A stretch of 64,000 bases of DNA from Grimontia sedimenti (lineage in GTDB: Bacteria; Pseudomonadota; Gammaproteobacteria; Enterobacterales; Vibrionaceae), in NCBI RefSeq assembly GCF_011045095.1, contig NZ_JAALDL010000009.1, positions 62,001 through 126,000 on the forward strand, in the 5' to 3' direction. Shown here piece by piece: positions 1-8,292 of the stretch. Below the pieces are notes generated by a model. It was not told where the DNA came from and did no database searches. It saw only the letters and a program-made list of their open reading frames with translations. The first letter of the stretch is position 1; each line of letters begins with the position of its first letter. Position numbers and translations under genes: made by a program.

Positions 1-2
1 AT

Positions 3-848
3 GCATTGGAACCACTGCAGGTGACAGAGCTACCTGACTTTGTACATCGCGTGATGTCGGAACTGCATGTTGAGATGTTTGTTTACGGCAACTGGCAGAA
101 ACAGCAAACACTGGATTTGGCTGAGCCCGTAAAAGATGCCCTTCGTGTGCACAATCAACGTTATCAGGAATCCACCCGACCACTGGTTCTTTTGAAAGGC
201 GCTGGTAGTGCGTCATATCATCTAGGATGTGACAGCCAAGACTCAGCCGTACTGGTTTACTACCAGAGCCACGGCACTGAACCTCAGGATGTCGCCTTAT
301 TTACATTCGCTCAGCATTTGATGTCTGCCATCTTCTTCAACGAGCTGCGTACCAAGCAGCAACTTGGCTATATGGTAGGCTCAGGCAATATGCCAATGAA
401 CCGTCACCCAGGTTTGATCTTCTACGTGCAGTCACCTCAGGCTGGCCCAGCGAAATTAATGGAAGCAATAGACGACTTCCTTAACGCCTTCTTCCTGGTG
501 CTGCTTGAGCTTAACGAAGCGCAATGGCAAGCCAGTAAACAAGGGTTACTCGGACAGATAGAAGAGCCTGATGCCAACCTACGCGCCCGCGCACAGCGTT
601 TGTGGATCAGTATTGGCAATAAGGATGCTGAATTTACCCAGCGCCAGAACGTTGCTGCCGCTATCCGCGATATGGACCGCGCAGATATGGTGAAGTTTGT
701 GGTCGAGCAATTGAAACCGCGTACATCAGATCGTCTGATCATGCACAGTTGCGGTGGCGCTCACCCCGATGAATGTAGCCTTGAAGGCACAAAGGAAATC
801 GAATCTGTCATAGCGTTTCGTCGCAATCGCACAGAGCGGATTAACTAA
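3..848 (+). CDS. Insulinase-family (M16) zinc peptidase, C-terminal part
   Basis: This is the C-terminal part of an M16 peptidase that is cut by the left window edge; the frame is open from base 3, so the first apparent start (TTG at 6) is probably internal. The segment FFNELRTKQQLGYMV followed by FYVQSP is the conserved C-terminal-half signature of insulinase and protease III (E. coli Ptr). The catalytic HxxEH half lies outside the window. Full-length relatives are about 920-960 residues, so roughly 30 percent is visible. Such enzymes degrade peptides in the periplasm or cytosol. The gene converges on fadJ and shares a bidirectional terminator with it. Confidence 0.88.
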   Translation, partial: ALEPLQVTELPDFVHRVMSELHVEMFVYGNWQKQQTLDLAEPVKDALRVHNQRYQESTRPLVLLKGAGSASYHLGCDSQDSAVLVYYQSHGTEPQDVALFTFAQHLMSAIFFNELRTKQQLGYMVGSGNMPMNRHPGLIFYVQSPQAGPAKLMEAIDDFLNAFFLVLLELNEAQWQASKQGLLGQIEEPDANLRARAQRLWISIGNKDAEFTQRQNVAAAIRDMDRADMVKFVVEQLKPRTSDRLIMHSCGGAHPDECSLEGTKEIESVIAFRRNRTERIN

Positions 849-892
849 AGTCTGTCGACCTTCGCTGGTGCCTTTTTCCATGCTTCAGATAT

Positions 893-922
893 AAAAATCC
901 CCGGGACAGCCGGGGATTTTTT
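893..922. terminator. Bidirectional intrinsic terminator between the M16 peptidase and fadJ
   Basis: A perfect 12-bp inverted repeat (893-904 with 910-921) has a 5-base loop. It carries A residues at the left base and T residues at the right base, so it can end transcription from both convergent genes. Confidence 0.85.
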
Positions 923-936
923 GTTTAAGGCTTAAT

Positions 937-3056
937 TTAGTGGAACGTCTTCCCTTCCGCGGCCATGGCTTTAAGCAGCTCACACGGTGCAAAACGCTCA
1001 CCATATTTGGCTTCATGTTGTTCCAGCATTTCTACCAGACGCTTAATTCCAATATGATCCATATAGCGGAATGGACCGCCAAGGAATGGTGGGAATCCGA
1101 TACCGAACACGGCACCAATGTCACCGTCACGGGCAGATTTCACCACGCCTTCATCCAGACACTGGGCAGCTTCATTCAGCATCATCAGCACACAGCGGAT
1201 GGCCAGTTCATGTGCTGAAAGCTGACTTTTCAGCTCAACACCCAGCAAGGTGTAAACACGTTTATCGACTTCTTTCTTCTTACCGTTGTAAACGAAGAAA
1301 CCTTTGCCACTCTTGCGACCTTTACGACCATCATTTAGCATCACGTCGAACACATCCGGTGCGCGGAAACGCTCGCCCAATTCGTTCAACAGGATTGGGC
1401 TGATCTTCGCACCAATGTCGATACCCACTTCATCCAGCAGTGTCACTGGGCCAACTGGGAAACCGAAGTCCAACAGCGCATTGTCAATGTGCTCAACCGA
1501 CTCACCGGACAGTAAGGTTCTTGCCGCTTCGTTCATGTAAGGCGCAAGAATACGGTTCACATAGAACCCGGCTTTGTCAGCGACCACAATCGGCGTTTTA
1601 CCTTGCTTCTTCGCAAGCTTCACCACTGTCGCCACCGCTTCTTCGGAAGTGCCCGCATGTGGAATGACTTCTACCAGCGGCATTTTATCGACAGGCGAGA
1701 AGTAATGCAGACCCACAATATTTTCAGGACGCTTTGCACCCTCGGCGATTTGATGGATTGGCAGTGAAGAAGTATTGGTGGCGAAGATGGTATCTTCACT
1801 CAGATTCTCTTCGACCTCGGCAACCATTTGGTGCTTCAGCTTCAGATCTTCAAACACGGCCTCAACAACCACATTGTTATGGCTCATACCGGAATAGTCC
1901 GTCGTACCGCTAATGCGATCCATCTGCTTTTGCATTTCGGCTTTGGAAATGATGCGGCGCTTGCGCTTTTTATCCAGCAGTTTGTAGCTGTAAGCCATGG
2001 CATTCAGAATACCATCGTTGCTGACATCTTTGACGCGCACTGGCGTGTTGGCTTTGGTCGCCGACACACTAGCGATGCCAGCGCCCATCAAGCCACCGCC
2101 AAGTACGGTAACGCCCGTCACGGTGCGAGGCTCAGCATCAGCGCCGGTTTCTTTTTTCATTGCAGTTGTCGCAAAGAAAATGCTGCGCAGTGCGGCAGAT
2201 TCTGACGACATTACCAGCTCACCAAAGCGTTTTGCTTCCAGCGCCAGACCTTTCTCTACGCCTTTATCCAAGCCGTGTTTAATGACTTCGAGGATAGCTT
2301 CAGTGGCGGGGTAATTACCGCGGGTTTTCTCACGGGTTTTCTTCGCAGCCTGATCGAACACGACAGAGCGGCCAAGTGCATTGCCGCCCATTGCCCAATC
2401 CTGCCAGCTACCTTTGCGTTTTGGCTTACCCTTCAGCGCCAACTCTTCAGCAACACGAAGCAACACAGACTGAGGAACCACATCATCGACTACGCCCATT
2501 TTCTTCGCTTTCTTGGCGCGAAGCTGTTTGCCCGTCAGGATCATATCCAACGCCCCCGGCACACCAATCAGTCTTGGAAGACGTTGCGTACCGCCGGAGC
2601 CTGGCAATAAGCCAAGCTGCACTTCCGGAAGACCCAGACGGGTTTTATCATCATCACTCGCGACTCGGCTATGACAAGCCAGAGCGAGTTCCAAACCACC
2701 GCCCAGCGCTGGCCATGGATCGCTGCGACGACATGAAATGGCAGCTTCTCAATGCGGGAGAAAAGCTTCTGACCGTGTTCAGCAATGGCCTGTGCATCTT
2801 CCGCAGTATTGCAGGCATCCAACATGCGAACGTCAGCACCGGCAACAAAGTTATCCGGTTTTGCAGAGTGCAGCACCAGACCTTTGATATCACTTTTGCT
2901 TTCAAGCTCGCTCAGAATTGCACTGATTTCATCAACAAAGGTGGCTTGCAGGGTATTCATACTTTCGCCCTGCACATCAATGCTCAGCCACGCCACACCG
3001 TTGTCACCGTAGCGCAGCGAGAACGCTCCGTTTGTTGGGGTTGTTTGTTCCGTCAT
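937..3056 (-). pseudogene. fadJ: fadJ, fatty acid oxidation complex alpha subunit, broken by a 1-base deletion
   Basis: FadJ is a bifunctional enoyl-CoA hydratase / 3-hydroxyacyl-CoA dehydrogenase that partners FadI in anaerobic beta-oxidation. The N-terminal crotonase part starts at ATG 3056 ([10 protein letters not shown]) and reads up to AAIHGQ. The frame then shifts, and the rest (from about [10 protein letters not shown]) continues in another frame to the stop at 937. The second part holds the NAD-binding motif [10 protein letters not shown] and the HxxxP dehydrogenase signature. Adding one G to the GG at 2711-2712 restores [19 protein letters not shown] and a protein of about 706 residues, the usual FadJ length. 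The start overlaps the fadI stop (TAATG). The lesion is either a real inactivation or, more likely, a sequencing error. Confidence 0.9.
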
Positions 3057-4366
3057 TATTCTGCCTCCAAGATCATCGCTGCACCCAGACCACCTGCTGC
3101 ACAAGCAGTATTCAATGCCAAACCACCACCACGGCGGCGAAGTTCATTTAAGGTTTGGGTGATCATGCGCGCACCGGTCGCGGCAAATGGGTGACCGTAA
3201 GCAATTGAGCCACCCAGCACATTGAACTTGTCCATGTCGATTTCGCCAATTGCCTGACTGCGACCCAGCTTCTGTTCTGCAAAGCTTTTGGACGCAAACA
3301 TTTTTACGTTAGCCAAAGTCTGCGCGGCAAACGCTTCATGCATATCAATCAGAGTGAGGTCAGACAGCGTAATGCCAGCGCGATCTAACGCGATTGGCGT
3401 GGAGTAAGACGGCCCCATCAGCATGTCATGCTCAACCTGAATCGCAGAAAACGCGTATGAGCGAATGTAACCCAGTGGCGTTAGGCCAAGTTCTTTGGCA
3501 CGCCCTTCACGCATCAGCATCACTGCTGCAGCACCGTCGGTCAGCGGCGTACTGTTTGCCGCAGTCACAGAGCCGTGCTTGCGATCAAAAGCAGGACGCA
3601 GTTTCGCGTAGCCTTCAACCGTGGAGTCTTCGCGAACATTATTGTCTTTATCAATCCACTGGCGATAAGGTTCTGGGAAGGCGGTCATCACTTCGTCACG
3701 AACCAATCCGTCCGCCCAAGCTTTCGCTGCGAGAGAATGCGAGCGGTGTGCTAGTGCATCTTGCTCTTCACGGGTGATGCCATGGCTCTTTGCCATTTGC
3801 TCAGCAGTTTGTCCCATGCTGAGACCCGTCGAATATTCCGCGACGGCTGGTGGAACCGGTGCCAAGTCTTTGAGGGAGAGTTTGCTCAGGAGTTTTAAGC
3901 GTTTACTCATCGTCTTGGCTTTGCTGAGTGCCAACAGGGTCGCTGCCATGTGTTTGGACACACCAATTGGCAGCACGGAAGAAGAATCTGCGCCACCTGC
4001 GATACCGATATCGACAGCACCGGCCATGATGCTTTCGGTTACGTTAACGACAGATTGGAAGCTGGTCGCGCAAGCGCGGCTGACACTGTAAGCATCAGTG
4101 TGAACATTCATACCTGTGCCAAGCACTATTTCACGTGCGATGTTCGGCGCTTCCGGCATTTGAACAACCTGTCCAAAAACCAGCTGGTCGATTAGCTTAG
4201 GATCAATGTCGGTACGGTTTAGCATTTCGCTAACCACCATCTTTCCGAGATCAACAGCAGGCACATCCGCATAAGCGGTGGATTGTCGTGCAAACGGGGT
4301 ACGTAAACCCGAGACGACTGCGATACGTTCACCCTGACGCGTAGTCAGATTCTGGGGAGAGTTCAT
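3056..4366 (-). CDS. fadI: FadI, acetyl-CoA C-acyltransferase (anaerobic 3-ketoacyl-CoA thiolase)
   Basis: Beta subunit of the anaerobic fatty acid oxidation complex; it cleaves 3-ketoacyl-CoA with CoA to give acetyl-CoA and a shortened acyl-CoA. It is 436 residues, the same as E. coli FadI. The nucleophilic Cys99 lies in SRACATSFQ, the catalytic His in [10 protein letters not shown] and the second Cys in NTACAAGG. ATG 4366 is chosen because AAGGAG sits 6-8 bases upstream; an in-frame TTG at 4381 lies upstream of that ribosome site and is unlikely. It forms an operon with fadJ (1-base overlap) and is probably repressed by FadR through the operator at 4386-4402. Confidence 0.95.
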   Translation of the reverse strand: MNSPQNLTTRQGERIAVVSGLRTPFARQSTAYADVPAVDLGKMVVSEMLNRTDIDPKLIDQLVFGQVVQMPEAPNIAREIVLGTGMNVHTDAYSVSRACATSFQSVVNVTESIMAGAVDIGIAGGADSSSVLPIGVSKHMAATLLALSKAKTMSKRLKLLSKLSLKDLAPVPPAVAEYSTGLSMGQTAEQMAKSHGITREEQDALAHRSHSLAAKAWADGLVRDEVMTAFPEPYRQWIDKDNNVREDSTVEGYAKLRPAFDRKHGSVTAANSTPLTDGAAAVMLMREGRAKELGLTPLGYIRSYAFSAIQVEHDMLMGPSYSTPIALDRAGITLSDLTLIDMHEAFAAQTLANVKMFASKSFAEQKLGRSQAIGEIDMDKFNVLGGSIAYGHPFAATGARMITQTLNELRRRGGGLALNTACAAGGLGAAMILEAE

Positions 4367-4385
4367 TACCGCTCCTTGCAATTAT

Positions 4386-4402
4386 TAGAGGTCAGACCAG
4401 AA
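4386..4402 (-). promoter_or_regulatory. FadR-type operator over the fadIJ promoter
   Basis: The core AGGTCAGACCAG (4389-4400; CTGGTCTGACCT on the coding strand) matches the palindromic FadR site known from E. coli fad genes. A candidate -10 on the minus strand (TACACT, 4404-4409, with a weak -35) would place the transcription start near 4397, inside the operator. That geometry is typical for repression relieved by long-chain acyl-CoA. Confidence 0.7.
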
Positions 4403-4500
4403 GAGTGTAACCAATTTGTTATCAGATTAAAACGTGCGTTTTAATTAAATCTGCCAAGCAAACATAGACCGTTACGACATTTTTGAAAATAAAAACCAGA

Positions 4501-4602
4501 TTAGAGATTAGAGATTAGAGATTAGAGATTAGAGATTAGAGATTAGAGATTAGAGATTAGAGATTAGAGATTAGAGATTAGAGATTAGAGATTAGAGATT
4601 AG
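4501..4602. repeat. Pure 7-bp tandem repeat (TTAGAGA), about 14.6 copies
   Basis: Fourteen full copies plus TTAG follow one another without a single mismatch, and the preceding bases at 4498-4500 (AGA) extend it further. It lies about 135 bp upstream of the fadI start and 100-200 bp upstream of the predicted fadIJ transcription start, outside any coding frame. Pure arrays of this kind change copy number by slipped-strand mispairing. The unit has no spacers, so it is not a CRISPR. Confidence 0.97.
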
Positions 4603-4630
4603 CTTGCTGGATAACTGAGAAAAAAAGCAA

Positions 4631-4656
4631 AAAAAAACCACACCTATTAGGTGTGG
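4631..4656 (-). terminator. Intrinsic terminator, leftward
   Basis: An 8-bp perfect stem (CCACACCT / AGGTGTGG) with a 3-base loop is followed on the minus strand by an uninterrupted U run. No annotated gene ends here, which is the main reason to suspect a non-coding transcript from the right. Confidence 0.75.
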
Positions 4657-4840
4657 CAACGTATGTGGAAAGCAATCACGTATTAAATCAATTAACGTAA
4701 AGCCAATTGCAAATCAGGTCATAGACCTGAGGAGAAAGTAAAGTCAGCCTTCAAAAAGGAAGTTTGTCATCTTGCTCAACACGGTTTCATGCAACAGATT
4801 CGGTAAACCAACGAAGCCTGTAACACGTCACCAGATGACA
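4631..4840 (-). ncRNA. Candidate small RNA (or terminated fadIJ leader) upstream of fadI
   Basis: No convincing protein is encoded here, yet the minus strand has the layout of a transcription unit. A -10-like TATAGT (4847-4852) is followed about 185 bases later by a strong intrinsic terminator: stem 4638-4645 with 4649-4656, then eight or more U. The predicted RNA is about 210 nt. It contains a tiny ORF (4744-4770, 8 codons) without a clear ribosome site. The -35 is poor. I do not recognise a known Vibrio sRNA in it. It could instead be a leader that is terminated before fadIJ. Confidence 0.35.
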
Positions 4841-4856
4841 GTGCCTACTATACCCA

Positions 4857-5232
4857 CGCGTCAGGAAGCGATTTTGAAGCAGATCAATTTTTTGTTTGAT
4901 TACTCATCAATCGAAGGAAAGAGAGGCTAAAGCGAAGGGAGGATTGCGAGTTAGCTTGGATAAATATGCATTTAGTTGGGCTATTTCGATTCTTAGAAAA
5001 CTGTCTAAAACACTACAACTGCTGCCTAATTGATTAAATTCAAACCAAATCACCTTCAGAAGACAAGCTCCTTACATTTAACATGGTTATTTATTAGCCC
5101 AATCAACACTACAATTACAGCAGAGCGGCTAACCGTCTTAAAGCCAGATTGATTCCTTAGGGGCTGTTGACCTTTGGTGATAATTTTTGCAGCAATTTGG
5201 TATTTAAAATCCTAAATAATCAGGATGATAGA
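4857..5232. other. Intergenic region upstream of the ECF sigma gene
   Basis: About 375 bases, AT-rich, without a supported ORF. It must hold the promoter of the sigma factor gene, but I see no convincing -35/-10 pair and no clear inverted repeat. Confidence 0.5.
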
Positions 5233-5802
5233 ATGGTTTTGAAATTGTTTGGAAATAAAAAGTCAGAAACCAAGGTCTCTAGTGATATGGAAAAGCAGAG
5301 ACGATACGAAGCGCTCGTGAGAGCCTGGCACAGAGACCTCTACCGTTATGCATACTGGTTGACGAAAGACCAGCACGTAGCGGAAGATTTGGTGCAGGAA
5401 ACCTGCCTACGTGCATGGCGCTCGCTTGATAGCCTTCAAGATGACAACGCCGCCAAAGCTTGGCTGATCACCATCCTTAGGCGCGAAAATGCACGCCGTT
5501 TCGAGCGTAAACAACTCGAACTGGTAGATATTGATGACCACCAGGTTGCAGACGATGCACGCCCTAGTGAAGAAGCCTCGGTTGAACAGCAATGGCTTCA
5601 CAAGCAAATCATGCGTCTGTCACCAGAATATCGAGAACCGTTGGTGTTGCAGGTCGTTGCCGGGTTTAGCGGTGAAGAGATCGCTGAGATCTTAGACCTA
5701 AATAAAAACACTGTTATGACGCGTTTGTTCAGAGCGAGAAATCAATTGAAAGAGTTCATGGACAATCAAACTTCAGGCCAGCGAGGTGCGCTAAATGGAT
5801 GA
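5233..5802 (+). CDS. ECF-type sigma-70 family RNA polymerase sigma factor
   Basis: Small sigma factor of 189 residues with only regions 2 and 4. Region 2 includes DLYRYAYWLTKDQHVAEDLVQE (two pieces of the helix that binds core and -10) and region 4 includes the helix-turn-helix around SGEEIAEILDLNKNTVMTRL. ATG 5233 is preferred because AGGA lies 9 bases upstream; a longer frame from 5167 has no homologous-looking extension. The stop overlaps the start of the DUF3379 gene by 8 bases, the usual arrangement for a sigma factor and its membrane partner. The same pair precedes fadL in other Vibrionaceae. Its regulon is unknown to me. Confidence 0.88.
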   Translation: MVLKLFGNKKSETKVSSDMEKQRRYEALVRAWHRDLYRYAYWLTKDQHVAEDLVQETCLRAWRSLDSLQDDNAAKAWLITILRRENARRFERKQLELVDIDDHQVADDARPSEEASVEQQWLHKQIMRLSPEYREPLVLQVVAGFSGEEIAEILDLNKNTVMTRLFRARNQLKEFMDNQTSGQRGALNG

Positions 5803-6520
5803 GCTCGAATTTCGTCGACGCCTTCTGGCGGACCCTCAGGACAAAGATCCTGAGATTCTGGCAGCCAAATCCGAATCGCCTGCCAATCAAAAGTTAGCAT
5901 CAGAGCTGGATCAGCTAGATGCGCTGTTAGATCAAACCCTGCGCGTGGATGTGCCGGATGATTTGGTCGACAAAGTCCTGTTTAAACAAACCAGTGACGT
6001 AGTGCGGGAAGCAAGGAAGCCACGCTTTCATCTGGCTATCGCCGCTTCTGTTGCATTTGCTTTCGGCATTATGCTGGGCCAATTCAATTGGCAGGCGCTA
6101 CCGGTATTGCCTGGACAAGCAAGCTTGGGACAAATTGCCCTAGAGCACTATTACCATGAAGAAGACTTCACCAATAACGTGTTCGAGGGTGCAACCTTGA
6201 CCCAAGTGAATGCCAAGCTGTCACCATTAGGTAAAACCTTTAATGGTCAGTTACCTGGCGAAGTGTCGTACATCAACCATTGCAGCTTTGCTGATAAGCA
6301 TGCTGTTCATATGGTGCTTAAAGGTAACAATGGCGAAGATTTCACTGTTTTTGTTGTGCCGCAGCAATCCAAAGCTATGGAAAACTATAGCGATGGCAAT
6401 ATGGAAGCTATTTCATTGCCAGCAACCAATAACAGCAGTGTGATTGTAGTAGGCAAAGAAGGCGCAGATATCATGCCTGTCGCTGAACAATTGAAGCAAC
6501 ATCTCAATCAGAAGGCCTGA
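5795..6520 (+). CDS. DUF3379 membrane protein, putative anti-sigma factor
   Basis: A 241-residue protein with a cytoplasmic N-terminus of about 70 residues (MDELEFRRRLLADP), one transmembrane helix at about 74-93 (HLAIAASVAFAFGIMLG) and a periplasmic remainder. This topology and the 8-base overlap with the sigma gene are those of a membrane anti-sigma factor. I recognise the family as DUF3379, which regularly follows this sigma factor. No zinc-binding HxxxCxxC motif is present, so it is not a ZAS-type anti-sigma. The role is inferred from context. Confidence 0.8.
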   Translation: MDELEFRRRLLADPQDKDPEILAAKSESPANQKLASELDQLDALLDQTLRVDVPDDLVDKVLFKQTSDVVREARKPRFHLAIAASVAFAFGIMLGQFNWQALPVLPGQASLGQIALEHYYHEEDFTNNVFEGATLTQVNAKLSPLGKTFNGQLPGEVSYINHCSFADKHAVHMVLKGNNGEDFTVFVVPQQSKAMENYSDGNMEAISLPATNNSSVIVVGKEGADIMPVAEQLKQHLNQKA

Positions 6521-6540
6521 TACAATCCATTACAAAATCT

Positions 6541-6569
6541 AGGGGAGCAGATGCTCCCCTTTTTCTTTT
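6541..6569 (+). terminator. Intrinsic terminator after the sigma/DUF3379 operon
   Basis: A palindrome at 6541-6560 (AGGGGAGC, loop AGAT, GCTCCCCT) is followed by a T-rich tract. Confidence 0.85.
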
Positions 6570-6624
6570 CCCGCAATTACAACCACCTAGCGCCATCCCA
6601 AGCATTTACAAAACAGCATGTTAT

Positions 6625-6640
6625 AACTGGTCAGATTTCC
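6625..6640 (+). promoter_or_regulatory. Possible FadR half-operator upstream of the first fadL
   Basis: AACTGGTCAGA matches the left half and centre of the FadR site, but the right half (TTTCC) does not. It lies about 90 bases upstream of the fadL start. FadR control of fadL is established in enterobacteria and Vibrio; this individual site is only a candidate. Confidence 0.35.
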
Positions 6641-6728
6641 AATAAAGCACCTACACAATAGAATTTGCGCAGCTCATTCTGAGCATAAATATCAAAAAAA
6701 TTATAATTTTATTCGGAATATTCACATT

Positions 6729-7973
6729 ATGAATAAGAAGCGTCTGTTTATCCGCTCAGCAGTGGCAATGGCTGTTGCAGCGAGCTCCACGTCAGCACTG
6801 GCTGCTGGCTTCCAACTTAACGCACAATCAGCAACAGGTATCGGCCGTGCTTTTGCCGGTGATGCTGTAATCGCAGATAACGCAGCTGTTATGGCGCGAA
6901 ACTCTGCGGCAATGGCTCTGTTTGATGAGAAAGCATTCTCGATTGGCTTTGAGACCATCACAACTGATATCACTGTCAGTGATGCAACTTACAGCAGTAT
7001 TGCAACGCGTTATCAGCCAGTACCAGTTGCTGATACTGATGATGTGGGCGGCACTTCCATTGCGCCAAACGTACATTTCATCATGCCTCTCAACGAAAAG
7101 TTTGCTGTTGGTATTAACGCCTATTCGAACTTTGGCACCAAAACTGAGTTCTCTGATGACTATGTGGCGACTGAATACGGCGGTTTGACCGACGTGAAAA
7201 GCTTTAACCTGGGTCTAGCTGGTTCATACCGTTTGAACGACCAATGGAGCTTTGGTGCTGGTCTCGACATCATTTATGGCCAAGGCACAATGAAGCGTAC
7301 AGCGAACAAAGACCTAGGGGGAAGCGACTTACTGAATGTTGATGGCGCCGACGGTTTTGCTGTGGGTTTCAACGTTGGTACGGTATACGAGTTGGATGAA
7401 AACAACCGCTTCGGTTTTGCTTACCGCTATAGCCCAGAGTTTGAAGCCAAAGATGACAAAGGCCAGAAGATCACTCTTCCACTGCCTGATATCGCTGAGT
7501 TCTCTGGCTTCCATAAAATTGAAGACACCAAATTCGCCGTCCACTATAGCGTTCAATACATTGGTTGGGGTTCTTTCGACAAAATCGATTTTGAGAATCT
7601 TCAAGGCACAACCCTTACCGGTGCATACAGCAAGCCGTACGAATGGCAAGATGGCTGGCACTACAGCATCGGTGGTACCTACTACCTGAACAGCGATTGG
7701 ACTCTTCGTGCCGGTTATATGTATGACACAAGCGCACAAGACAGCCTAACATCAATTTCTGTTCCTGACTCAGACCGTCAGTGGTTCTCTGCTGGTTTGA
7801 CATATAACCTAGACCAAAGCTCAACCATTGACTTCGGCTTTACTTACCTAATGGGTGAAGAGGTGTCTGTATCAGAAAGTACAGTGCTTAATGGCATCAC
7901 TTTGTCTTCTGTCAATGCTACAACCCAAGCAAATGCGATTCTTATGGGTCTGCAATACAGCCGCAGCTTCTAG
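6729..7973 (+). CDS. fadL: FadL-family outer membrane long-chain fatty acid transporter (paralog 1)
   Basis: Outer-membrane beta-barrel of 414 residues for uptake of long-chain fatty acids. It has a signal peptide of about 25 residues ending ALA, then the FadL hatch start AGFQLNAQSATGIGRAFAG, and ends in the aromatic residue Phe expected of outer-membrane barrels (YSRSF). The usual hatch motif NPA reads NSA here (ARNSAAMALF), while the neighbouring paralog keeps NPA. The gene is monocistronic, with terminators on both sides. The ribosome site is weak. The tandem fadL arrangement before mlaA is typical of Vibrionaceae. Confidence 0.92.
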   Translation: MNKKRLFIRSAVAMAVAASSTSALAAGFQLNAQSATGIGRAFAGDAVIADNAAVMARNSAAMALFDEKAFSIGFETITTDITVSDATYSSIATRYQPVPVADTDDVGGTSIAPNVHFIMPLNEKFAVGINAYSNFGTKTEFSDDYVATEYGGLTDVKSFNLGLAGSYRLNDQWSFGAGLDIIYGQGTMKRTANKDLGGSDLLNVDGADGFAVGFNVGTVYELDENNRFGFAYRYSPEFEAKDDKGQKITLPLPDIAEFSGFHKIEDTKFAVHYSVQYIGWGSFDKIDFENLQGTTLTGAYSKPYEWQDGWHYSIGGTYYLNSDWTLRAGYMYDTSAQDSLTSISVPDSDRQWFSAGLTYNLDQSSTIDFGFTYLMGEEVSVSESTVLNGITLSSVNATTQANAILMGLQYSRSF

Positions 7974-7994
7974 TTGAATTAGAACACAGTGACT

Positions 7995-8019
7995 AAAGGG
8001 GAGCATTCGCTCCCCTTTT
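7995..8019 (+). terminator. Intrinsic terminator after fadL paralog 1
   Basis: Ten-bp perfect stem AAAGGGGAGC / GCTCCCCTTT with loop ATTC and a short T run. The stem sequence resembles the terminator at 6541. Confidence 0.85.
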
Positions 8020-8292
8020 GTTCGCTCAAATAAGTCCTAACGCAAACAACTTCAGTAAAACCAAGGCTTTTCAGCGTACACCGGTGCGGTTAACTGGCAT
8101 TTATAATTAACACGTGTTCGCCGAAACTCAGCGTACACCTGTTCCAAACCACCGAACCTTTAGTGTCTTTTACTGAAATGTATTAATCCTTCGATATATT
8201 CATCTAAATACATTCTCTCCCTATCATCAAAATTGCATATTGATTGCCTGTCAGTACCCTGTACCGACCACAATAATCAAGTAAATACTCTA
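8020..8292. other. Intergenic region before fadL paralog 2, with a 12-bp direct repeat
   Basis: The word TCAGCGTACACC occurs exactly twice, at 8071-8082 and 8128-8139, 57 bases apart on the same face of the helix within error. It may be a regulator-binding pair. A half FadR-like AACTGG lies between the copies. No ORF is supported before the fadL start at 8293. Confidence 0.5.

Noticed and set aside
2376-3194. Plus-strand open frame across the fadJ-fadI junction
   Set aside because: Antisense to two recognisable genes with no ribosome site.
4501-4602. Tandem array considered as a CRISPR
   Set aside because: The unit is 7 bp, head to tail, with no spacers and no cas genes nearby.
4744-4770. 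Eight-codon ORF inside the candidate sRNA, considered as a leader peptide
   Set aside because: No clear ribosome site and no run of a single regulatory codon.
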